The notes beneath the pieces were generated by a model. The model ran no database searches. It was not told the DNA's origin and saw only the letters and a program-made list of their open reading frames with translations. Positions 40,728 through 46,960 of a stretch of 64,000 nucleotides of DNA are shown here, one piece after another; position 1 is the first letter of the stretch, and each line of letters starts with the position of its first letter. The position numbers and the translations under genes are program-made. The stretch comes from Alphaproteobacteria bacterium (lineage in GTDB: Bacteria > Pseudomonadota > Alphaproteobacteria > CALKHQ01), in the NCBI GenBank assembly GCA_041396705.1, contig JAWKYB010000016.1, forward strand, positions 1 to 64,000, given 5' to 3'.

Positions 40728-41525
40728 ATGGTCGAACCGGCCCGAGAATCCCTGAACCGCGGCGAGGCGATCGCCATCCGCATCCGCGGCCTGCGCAACC
40801 AGTTCGGCAGCCAGGTCATCCATGACGGCCTCGACCTCGATGTCCGCCGCGGCGAGGTGCTCGGCGTGGTCGGCGGTTCCGGCACCGGCAAGTCGGTGCT
40901 GCTGCGCACCATCGTCGGCCTCAACCGGCAGCGTGCCGGCACCGTCGAGGTGCTGGGCGCCGACATGGCGCGCCTCGACGATGCCGGCCGGGCCCGGATG
41001 CAGGCGCAGTGGGGCGTGCTGTTCCAGAACGGGGCGCTGTTCAGCTCGCTGACCGTGCTGGAGAACGTGATGGCGCCGATGCGCGAGCATCGCGACTGGC
41101 CGGCCGCGCTGGCCCGCGACCTGGCCGCGCTCAAGGTGCGCATGGTCGGCCTGCCCGCCGACGCCTGCGCCAAGTTCCCGTCCGAGCTGTCCGGCGGCAT
41201 GCGCAAGCGGGCCGGGCTCGCCCGCGCCCTGGCCCTGGACCCGCCTTTGCTGTTCCTCGACGAACCCACCGCCGGGCTGGACCCGATCGGCGCCGCCGAG
41301 TTCGACCAGCTGCTGCTCAGCCTGACACAAAGCCTTGGTCTCACCGTATTCATGGTGACCCATGACCTCGACAGCCTGGCGGCAATCTGCGACCGCATCG
41401 CCGTGCTGGTCGACAAGAAGGTGATCGTCGATACGATGCCGAACCTGATGCAGTTGGACCACCCTTGGATTCGGGCCTATTTCCACGGGCCGCGCGCCCG
41501 GGCAGCGCTGCGCGCGGCGGAGTAG
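40728..41525 (+). CDS. mlaF: MlaF-type lipid ABC transporter ATPase
   Basis: ATPase of the Mla/MCE importer-exporter, 265 residues. Walker A VVGGSGTGKSVLLRTI (about 47-62), Q-loop GVLFQNGALFSSLTVLENV, signature LSGGMRKRAGLARALA, Walker B LLFLDEPTAGLDPIGA and switch VTHDLDSLAAIC are all intact. The Q-loop and the RKRAGLARA signature are characteristic of MlaF. It begins 45 bases after mlaE and ends three bases before mlaD. It should bind the MlaE dimer on the cytoplasmic side with the STAS domain of MlaE as regulator. Confidence 0.94.
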   Translation: MVEPARESLNRGEAIAIRIRGLRNQFGSQVIHDGLDLDVRRGEVLGVVGGSGTGKSVLLRTIVGLNRQRAGTVEVLGADMARLDDAGRARMQAQWGVLFQNGALFSSLTVLENVMAPMREHRDWPAALARDLAALKVRMVGLPADACAKFPSELSGGMRKRAGLARALALDPPLLFLDEPTAGLDPIGAAEFDQLLLSLTQSLGLTVFMVTHDLDSLAAICDRIAVLVDKKVIVDTMPNLMQLDHPWIRAYFHGPRARAALRAAE

Positions 41526-41528
41526 CGC

Positions 41529-42500
41529 ATGGAAACCCGTGCCAACTACGTGCTGGTCGGCGGCTTCGTCCTGCTGCTCGTGCTGGTCGGCTTCGGCTTC
41601 GTCGTCTGGCTGGCCAACATCAAGTTCGACCGGGTCGAGAAAGCATATTATCTGTTGTTCACGGACTCGGTCAGCGGGCTGACCGAAGGCGGCACGGTCA
41701 GCTATCGCGGCGTCAAGGTGGGGCGGATCACCCGCATCTCGATCGACCCGGACAACGTCGAGCAGGTGCGGGTCGACCTGGCGATCGACAGCGACGTGCC
41801 GATCAAGACCGACGCCGTCGCGTCCATGCAGTTCCAGGGGATCACCGGCTTGAGCTACATCGAGATCAGCGGCGGCACCCGGGAAGCGGCCGTCCTGCCG
41901 GACGGCGCGCCGATCACGACCCAGCCGACGGGCCTGCAGGAGGTCATCCAGAACGCGCCCGAGCTGCTGAACCAGCTGATCCTGGCGGTCGACCGCTTCA
42001 ACACCCTGCTGGACGCGCAGAACCAGGAAGCCTTTGCCGCGATGCTGGACAATCTCGCCCAGGTGTCGGCGGCACTGGCCGACGCCGACGACGGCGTGCC
42101 CCGGCTGATGCAGGCGATCACCGGCGCGGCCGAGCGCTTCGACGAGACCAGCGCCACGCTGGCCAACGACCTGCCGGCGCTGCTCAGCCACCTCGACACC
42201 GCGGTGCTCGACGCCTCCTCGGTGCTGGCCGGGGTCGATGCCGAGATCGGGCCGGCGGCACAGAGCGTGGCGCGCGCCGCCGATGCCGTGACCGGCGCGG
42301 CGGGGCAGATCGAGGGCATCCTCGCCGAGAACCGGTCGGACCTGCGCGATTTCGTCGGCACCGGTCTGGTCGAGCTGAGCGCCACCATCGCCGAGGTCCG
42401 CGACGTGATCGGCCAGCTGAGCCGGATCGTCACCGAGCTGGAACGGGCGCCGTCCCGCTTCTTCTTCGGCGACAGTACCGAGGGCTACGAGTTCCAATGA
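41529..42500 (+). CDS. mlaD: MlaD/MCE-domain lipid-binding protein
   Basis: Periplasmic MCE protein anchored by one N-terminal helix (YVLVGGFVLLLVLVGFGFVV, about 7-26), 323 residues. The MCE domain spans about 38-115: LLFTDSVSGLTEGGTVSYRG, VKVGRITRISIDPDNV and FQGITGLSYIEISGG. A long helical C-terminal region follows (about 125-310), longer than E. coli MlaD (183 residues) and resembling the PqiB/YebT-like or alphaproteobacterial MCE type, with a conserved end RAPSRFFFGDSTEGYE. The hexameric helical region likely forms a channel or barrel for lipids. Its stop overlaps the lipoprotein start by four bases. Confidence 0.92.
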   Translation: METRANYVLVGGFVLLLVLVGFGFVVWLANIKFDRVEKAYYLLFTDSVSGLTEGGTVSYRGVKVGRITRISIDPDNVEQVRVDLAIDSDVPIKTDAVASMQFQGITGLSYIEISGGTREAAVLPDGAPITTQPTGLQEVIQNAPELLNQLILAVDRFNTLLDAQNQEAFAAMLDNLAQVSAALADADDGVPRLMQAITGAAERFDETSATLANDLPALLSHLDTAVLDASSVLAGVDAEIGPAAQSVARAADAVTGAAGQIEGILAENRSDLRDFVGTGLVELSATIAEVRDVIGQLSRIVTELERAPSRFFFGDSTEGYEFQ

Positions 42501-43165
42501 ACGGGGCAACCGGGATCGGGCGGCGCCGCGCCCTCGGCCTGTTCGGGACAGCCGGCCTGTGGGCGGCCGGCGGCTGCACCCTGCCCGGCGATTCGCCGCC
42601 GCCGCAGCTCTACACCCTGTCGCCCAAGAGCACCTTTGCGCCCGACCTGCCGCTGATCACCGCCCAGATGATCGTCGACGAACCCTTCGCGGCGGCCGGC
42701 CTCGACACCGCCCGCATCGCGCTGGCGCAGGACGCCTACCGGTTGGAGTATTTCGCCGAATCGGCGTGGAGCGACCGGGCGCCGTCGATGGTGCAGACGC
42801 TGATCGTCGAGTCATTCGAGAACAGCGGGCGCATCGTCGCCATCGCCCGCGAGAGCACCGACCTGCGTCCCGACTTCATCCTGAAGACCGAGCTGCGCGA
42901 GTTCCAGGCCCAGCTGCACGGCGAGAACGAGCCGCCCAGCGTGTGGGTGCAGATCAACGCCAAGCTGGTGAAGATGCCGGAGCGCCTGATTTTCGCCAAC
43001 AATACGTTCGAAGCTAGCCAATATGCTGCGACCCGCGACCTGGAGGCTGTCGTCACGGCGTTCGACGTGGCGCTGGGCAGCGTGCTGAAGGACCTGATCG
43101 AATGGACATTGCGAACCCTGCCGCGCACCGGCGCGAACGGCGGCCTCGCGCCGGCACGCTCGTGA
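42497..43165 (+). CDS. ABC-type transport auxiliary lipoprotein (PqiC/ABC_trans_aux family)
   Basis: A 222-residue lipoprotein of the ABC_trans_aux family (PF03886). The N-terminus GRRRALGLFGTAGLWAAGG-C is a signal with lipobox cysteine (about residue 27). TLPGDSPPPQLYTLSPKSTF follows. QLYTLSP, then VDEPFAAAGLDTARIAL and RLEYFAESAWSDRAPSMVQ match the family. Family members such as PqiC sit in the outer membrane and complete MCE-based lipid bridges. The ATG overlaps the mlaD stop by four bases. MlaA and MlaC are not in the window, so this lipoprotein may be the outer-membrane element of this system. Confidence 0.85.
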   Translation: MNGATGIGRRRALGLFGTAGLWAAGGCTLPGDSPPPQLYTLSPKSTFAPDLPLITAQMIVDEPFAAAGLDTARIALAQDAYRLEYFAESAWSDRAPSMVQTLIVESFENSGRIVAIARESTDLRPDFILKTELREFQAQLHGENEPPSVWVQINAKLVKMPERLIFANNTFEASQYAATRDLEAVVTAFDVALGSVLKDLIEWTLRTLPRTGANGGLAPARS

Positions 43166-44043
43166 CCGCCCCGCGCCGGACCTGGCGCGCGGCCTGGCTG
43201 GGCGCGGCCGCGGCGCTGGCGCTCGCCTGGTCGGCGCCCGGCGCACGTGCCGACATCATGGAAGGCTGGACCGCCTACGACCTCGGCGACTATGCCCGCG
43301 CGCTTGAGATTTTCGGCGCCGACGCCGCGGCCGGGGATCCGGAGGGCCAGTACGCGCTGGGCTGGATGTATGCCAACGGCCTCGGCACCGGCCAGGACTA
43401 TGCCGCCGCGCTGCGCTGGTACGAGAAGGCCGCGCGCCAGGGTCATGTCGAGGCGCAGAACAGCGCCGGTTTCATTCACGACCTCGGCCTCGCTGGCCGC
43501 GCCGACACCGACATGGCGGAATACTGGTACGGCGAGGCGGCGGCGCAGGGCAGCATCGTCGCCCAGAACAATCTGGCCTATCGCTGGAGCCTGGACGGCC
43601 GCAACCTCGAGCAGGCGCTGGAACTGATCCGCAACGTGGTGCGCAGCGATCCGTCCAATTCGGCCTATCTCGACACCCTCGGCTGGGTTCTCTACCAGCT
43701 CGACCGGTTCCAGGACGCGATTCCGCCGCTGTGCGAGGCGGTGAAGCTGGAGCCCGGCCACCCGGAACTGCGCGTCCACCTGGGCGACGCCTATTTCCAG
43801 GTGAGCCGCGACCTCGATGCCAACTACCAGTGGAACCGCGCGCTGCGGCTGCTGAGCGAGCCGGAGGCGCTGAGCGAGGACGGCCGGCTGTTCGTGCGCA
43901 CCCGGCCGCCGTCCTGGCGCCAGTCGCTGGAGCAGCGTCTCGCCGACGGGCTGACCCGCCGCGACGACCTGTCGCCGGCCGACGCACCGCCGTCGGCGGT
44001 GGAGCGCAGTTTCGTGGACGAATGCGCGGTGCCGACAAGCTGA
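43162..44043 (+). CDS. Exported Sel1/TPR-repeat protein
   Basis: A 293-residue periplasmic repeat protein starting at GTG 43162, which overlaps the stop of the lipoprotein gene by four bases (GTGA). An ATG at 43102 inside the lipoprotein gene would add 20 residues and is less likely. Signal peptide AAWLGAAAALALAWSA with GARAD cleavage. Sel1-like repeats are at about 40-140 (GQYALGWMYANGLGTGQDY, AALRWYEKAARQGHVEAQN) and TPR-like ones at about 145-235 (NNLAYRWSLDGRNLEQALEL, YLDTLGWVLYQLDRFQDAI). It is probably a protein-interaction module of the lipid transport operon; no partner is known. Confidence 0.82.
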   Translation: MTAPRRTWRAAWLGAAAALALAWSAPGARADIMEGWTAYDLGDYARALEIFGADAAAGDPEGQYALGWMYANGLGTGQDYAAALRWYEKAARQGHVEAQNSAGFIHDLGLAGRADTDMAEYWYGEAAAQGSIVAQNNLAYRWSLDGRNLEQALELIRNVVRSDPSNSAYLDTLGWVLYQLDRFQDAIPPLCEAVKLEPGHPELRVHLGDAYFQVSRDLDANYQWNRALRLLSEPEALSEDGRLFVRTRPPSWRQSLEQRLADGLTRRDDLSPADAPPSAVERSFVDECAVPTS

Positions 44044-44072
44044 GCCGCCGAGTCTGGCCGCTCCGCGGCACG

Positions 44073-44096
44073 GCAGTGCGTCCATTTGCGCACTGC
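44073..44096 (+). terminator. Hairpin after the Mla operon
   Basis: Perfect 8-bp inverted repeat GCAGTGCG (44073-44080) and CGCACTGC (44089-44096), loop TCCATTTG, 30 bases after the operon's last stop. There is no T-tract, so termination strength is uncertain. Confidence 0.4.
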
Positions 44097-44217
44097 AACC
44101 CCGGCCGGCGTTGGCCACTCTCTAGCCCGAGCGCCGAAGGGCGGCAGCGACCGGGGCGCGATCGCCCGACCGTACGCGCCGTCCGACGCATCGCCGTGAC
44201 CCGACGGAGAAGGCCCC

Positions 44218-44664
44218 GTGCCACCGTTCGCCATGTCGCCGATCGCTGCCATCACGGTCCTGGCCGCCGCCGCGGCCGTCGCGGTGGTGGCGGCGATGCA
44301 GACCGGCGAGAGCGGGCGCATCACCGTGCGCGAGCCGCGCGCCGTGCCGATCGTCGGTGCGCCGAACGATGCCGCCCTGTTCATGACCATCGTCAACGAC
44401 GGCGGCGACGACCGGCTGGTCGGCCTGCGGCTGCGGGTCGCCGACGCGGCGGTGCTGGTCGACGCCGCGTCGCAGCCGCAGCCGGAGCTGGACCTGCCCG
44501 GCCACAGCGCCGTCGCGCTCGCGCCCGGCCAGCTTCACGTGGTGGTCGAGAATGTGGACTGGAGCCGGCTCGACGGCGGCTCGATTCCGCTCTCGCTGCT
44601 GTTCGAGGAAGCCGAGGGCATCACCGTGCCGGTTCCGGTGGAGGGCCTGCCGGCCGACCGATGA
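44218..44664 (+). CDS. PCu(A)C-like exported protein lacking copper ligands
   Basis: A 148-residue exported protein starting at GTG 44218, preceded by a good GGAGAAGG ribosome site. N-terminal membrane or signal helix: AITVLAAAAAVAVVAAMQ. The rest fits the PCuAC/DUF461 beta-fold (NDAALFMTIVNDGGDDRLVG, LDLPGHSAVALAPGQLHVVV, SIPLSLLFEEAEGITVPVPV). Functional members carry an HM-x10-M-x21-HxM copper motif. Here the Met and first His positions are absent and HxM reads HVV. Copper chaperone function is therefore doubtful; it may be a structural relative. It stands alone between the Mla operon and the convergent carD. Confidence 0.6.
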   Translation: MPPFAMSPIAAITVLAAAAAVAVVAAMQTGESGRITVREPRAVPIVGAPNDAALFMTIVNDGGDDRLVGLRLRVADAAVLVDAASQPQPELDLPGHSAVALAPGQLHVVVENVDWSRLDGGSIPLSLLFEEAEGITVPVPVEGLPADR

Positions 44665-44739
44665 GCCGGCCTTCAAACGCGAACGGCACAGCCGTCGGGC
44701 TGCGCCGTCGCCACTTCCGGATCGGGCCCGGCCGGGCGG

Positions 44740-45237
44740 TCAGGCCGCTTCCAGCACGCGCTCCAGCTTGGTGATCGCCGCCGGCTCGTCGATGTCCTCG
44801 ACCGCCGCCAGCTCGCGCACCAGACGGTCCAGCGCCTCCTGATAGATCTGCCGCTCGCTGTACGACTGGTCCGGCTGGTTCGACGAGCGGTGCAGGTCGC
44901 GCACCACCTCGGCGATCGAGACCGGGTCGCCCGAGTTGATCTTCGCCTCGTATTCCTGGGCGCGGCGGCTCCACATCGTACGCTTCGCCCGCGCCCGCCC
45001 GGTCAGGGTCTTCAGCGCCGCATCCATCCGGTCGCGGCTGGACAGCGCGCGCAGACCCGAGGTGCTCACCTTGTTGATCGGGACGCGCAGCGTCATCCGG
45101 TCCTTTTCGAAATGAACGACCAGCACACGCAGTTCGTGCCCTGCAATCTGCTGTGACTCGATCGCCTCTATCCGACCCACGCCATGGGTCGGATAGACCA
45201 CCATCTCGCCGGGCTTGAACTCACTGCCGTCCGCCAT
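44740..45237 (-). CDS. carD: CarD/CdnL-family transcriptional regulator
   Basis: A 165-residue RNA polymerase-binding regulator. Residues about 4-60 form the RNAP-interacting Tudor-like domain (FKPGEMVVYPTHGVGRIEAI, RMTLRVPINKV). The helical DNA-binding part follows with LTGRARAKRTMWSRRAQEYE and KINSGDPVSIAEVVRDLHR. Start ATG 45237 is chosen because the upstream 16 residues of the longer frame have no family match. CdnL stabilises open promoter complexes at rRNA promoters in alphaproteobacteria such as Caulobacter. It lies upstream-facing from fdxA, a gene order common in this class. Confidence 0.93.
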   Translation of the reverse strand: MADGSEFKPGEMVVYPTHGVGRIEAIESQQIAGHELRVLVVHFEKDRMTLRVPINKVSTSGLRALSSRDRMDAALKTLTGRARAKRTMWSRRAQEYEAKINSGDPVSIAEVVRDLHRSSNQPDQSYSERQIYQEALDRLVRELAAVEDIDEPAAITKLERVLEAA

Positions 45238-45569
45238 CTTGTCTTCCTTCTTCAACCGTGCACGCTTGGCGACCGAAAAGCCCACGGGTCACGCGCTCGC
45301 TCCGCGCAAACGGCGCAGCGCGGGGACCGTTGGCCATCCGGGTCGCTTCGGCGACCCCACTCACTCCAGAAACTACGGCGCCGTGCTCAACGTCGTTTGC
45401 TGTGCTCTACCTAACTGACGTTGGAAAACCGACGCACCGAGAGCCATGAATTCCAACCATTCATGCTGTAGTGAAGCATAGCACAGGTTGGCGCAATTTC
45501 CTAGTCTCTCTTGATTTGGTTAACACTGCCGCGGAGTCAACGGCTGCCGCCGCACCGCCGTCGCGCCGG
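45238..45569. promoter_or_regulatory. 332-base intergenic region of carD with AT-rich island and inverted repeat
   Basis: No gene is seen. The part nearest carD is a GC-rich leader. At 45410-45535 there is an unusually AT-rich patch that must hold the carD promoter on the minus strand. Inside it an inverted repeat CATGAAT (45445-45451) and ATTCATG (45459-45465) with a 7-base spacer has the size of an operator. The remaining bases to 45569 are the 3' flank of fdxA. Exact -35 and -10 elements could not be assigned. Confidence 0.45.
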
Positions 45570-45905
45570 TCAATCGCCTGTGCCGGGATTCGTGCTGAAC
45601 TGGCTCTCCTTGCCCGCCACGCCCTTCCATTCGTCGGCGTCGGCCGGCGACGGCTTCTTTCGCGTGATGTTGGGCCAGGACTCCGCGAAGGTCCGGTTCA
45701 GTTCCAGCCACTTGTCCAGGCCCGGCTCGGTATCGGGCAGGATGGCCTCGGCCGGGCATTCCGGCTCGCACACGCCGCAGTCGATGCATTCGTCGGGGTG
45801 GATGACGAGCATGTTCTCGCCTTCATAGAAACAGTCCACCGGGCAGACCTCGACGCAGTCCATGTACTTGCACCGGATGCACCCTTCCACCACCACATAG
45901 GTCAT
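45570..45905 (-). CDS. fdxA: Seven-iron ferredoxin FdxA
   Basis: A 111-residue 7Fe ferredoxin ([3Fe-4S] plus [4Fe-4S]). Cluster ligands are in CIRCKYMDCVEVCPVDCFYE (residues 9-28) and CIDCGVCEPECPAEAI (about 40-55). The C-terminal half (LDKWLELNRTFAESWPNI) completes the family length. ATG 45905 gives the usual MTYVV start. Electron partners are unknown. It sits upstream of carD in the same orientation and downstream of the TerB-like and S4 genes, matching the common alphaproteobacterial order. Confidence 0.96.
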   Translation of the reverse strand: MTYVVVEGCIRCKYMDCVEVCPVDCFYEGENMLVIHPDECIDCGVCEPECPAEAILPDTEPGLDKWLELNRTFAESWPNITRKKPSPADADEWKGVAGKESQFSTNPGTGD

Positions 45906-45985
45906 CGCGTCGTCCTTCTTCGCTGCGCATCGGCACGATCCCCGCCGGTCAACGGCCGGTCCCGGAGCGTTGCCCCAGCGCGTCG

Positions 45986-46456
45986 TTATGTCCGTGTCCG
46001 CGCCGCATCGGCCGATGCCAGCGCACGTTGGCGGGCCAAACCGCTATCCTTATCCGTAACGTAGAGCAAGCCGGCGATGCGCCGCATCAGGTTTGCTTCG
46101 CGATCGTGGACGACGCCGTCGGCGCAGACCACCTGCCACAGCATCTCCATCACCCGCAGCCGTTCCGCATCGTCATAGGCCTGCTTGATCTCGGCGGTGA
46201 AGCGCTGGAAATGGGTGGCGTCCTGCGCCTCGCGCTCCGCCTCGGCCAGCAGGGCGGCGGCCTCGTCAGCCGGCAGCGCGAAGCGCGCCGCCACGGCGTC
46301 CGCGATCACCGCCCGCTCCGTCGCGTCGATCCGGTCGTCCATCTGGGCGGCCATGAACAGCAGCGCGGCAACCGAACGGCGCAGTTCGGCCTCGCCGCCG
46401 GCCTCGCCGCGCTGGTCCGGCCGCGCCGCCAGCAAGGATTTCAGCCTACCGATCAT
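45986..46456 (-). CDS. TerB-like helical protein
   Basis: A 156-residue protein with the TerB/DUF533 alpha-helical fold: RRSVAALLFMAAQMDDRIDA (about 25-44), ERAVIADAVAARFALPADEA, and a second repeat AERLRVMEMLWQVVCADG with the acidic DGVVHDREANLMRRI. Acidic residues in MDDRID and DGVVHDRE could bind metal, as in TerB. ATG 46456 is chosen because the longer leader (to 46537) is Pro/Arg-rich. Such proteins are usual between hslR and fdxA in this class. A tellurite role is not inferred. Confidence 0.82.
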   Translation of the reverse strand: MIGRLKSLLAARPDQRGEAGGEAELRRSVAALLFMAAQMDDRIDATERAVIADAVAARFALPADEAAALLAEAEREAQDATHFQRFTAEIKQAYDDAERLRVMEMLWQVVCADGVVHDREANLMRRIAGLLYVTDKDSGLARQRALASADAARTRT

Positions 46457-46567
46457 CCCCTGCAGCGCCCCTGGCATTGGGCCCGGGCGTCCAGGGAATC
46501 TGGGCATGCGGACCGATTTGGCAAGGCCATGGGCCAAGCGGGCGCGCGGCGCGCGGCGCGCGGAGGC

Positions 46568-46960
46568 TCAGTCGTCATCCTGCAACCGGTCGATCTGGCG
46601 TCGCTCGCGCTTGGTCGGACGGCCGCTGCCGCGGTCCCGCAGCGCCACAGCCGGGGCGCGCGGCATGCGCGGCTGCTCGCTGGGCGGCGCCAGGTCGCGG
46701 TAGAGGGCCTGCGCCTCGCTGGCGGGTCCGCGCCGGCTGCCGAGGGCCGCAATCTCGATCACGCGCACATAGGGTCCCTGGGCGAAGGTCAGCACGTCGC
46801 CGGGCTTGACCGCGGCATTGGCCTTGCCGGCCGGCGTGCCGTTGATGCGGATGCCGCCGGCGTTGCATGCGCCCGAGGCCAGCGTCCGGCTCTTGAAGAA
46901 GCGGGCGTACCACAGCCATTTGTCCAGCCGCAGCCGGCCGGCCGCGTCGTCCCCCGCCAT
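46568..46960 (-). CDS. S4-domain RNA-binding protein (Hsp15-like)
   Basis: A 130-residue protein with an N-terminal S4 fold (LRLDKWLWYARFFKSRTLAS, then GGIRINGTPAGKANAAVKPG, residues about 10-55) and a basic C-terminal tail (GSGRPTKRERRQIDRLQDD). E. coli Hsp15 (HslR) binds 50S subunits with stalled nascent chains and helps release them. The ATG shares one base with the stop of the helicase gene, so the two are co-translated or coupled. This identity fits length and sequence but the exact substrate is unknown here. Confidence 0.92.
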   Translation of the reverse strand: MAGDDAAGRLRLDKWLWYARFFKSRTLASGACNAGGIRINGTPAGKANAAVKPGDVLTFAQGPYVRVIEIAALGSRRGPASEAQALYRDLAPPSEQPRMPRAPAVALRDRGSGRPTKRERRQIDRLQDDD

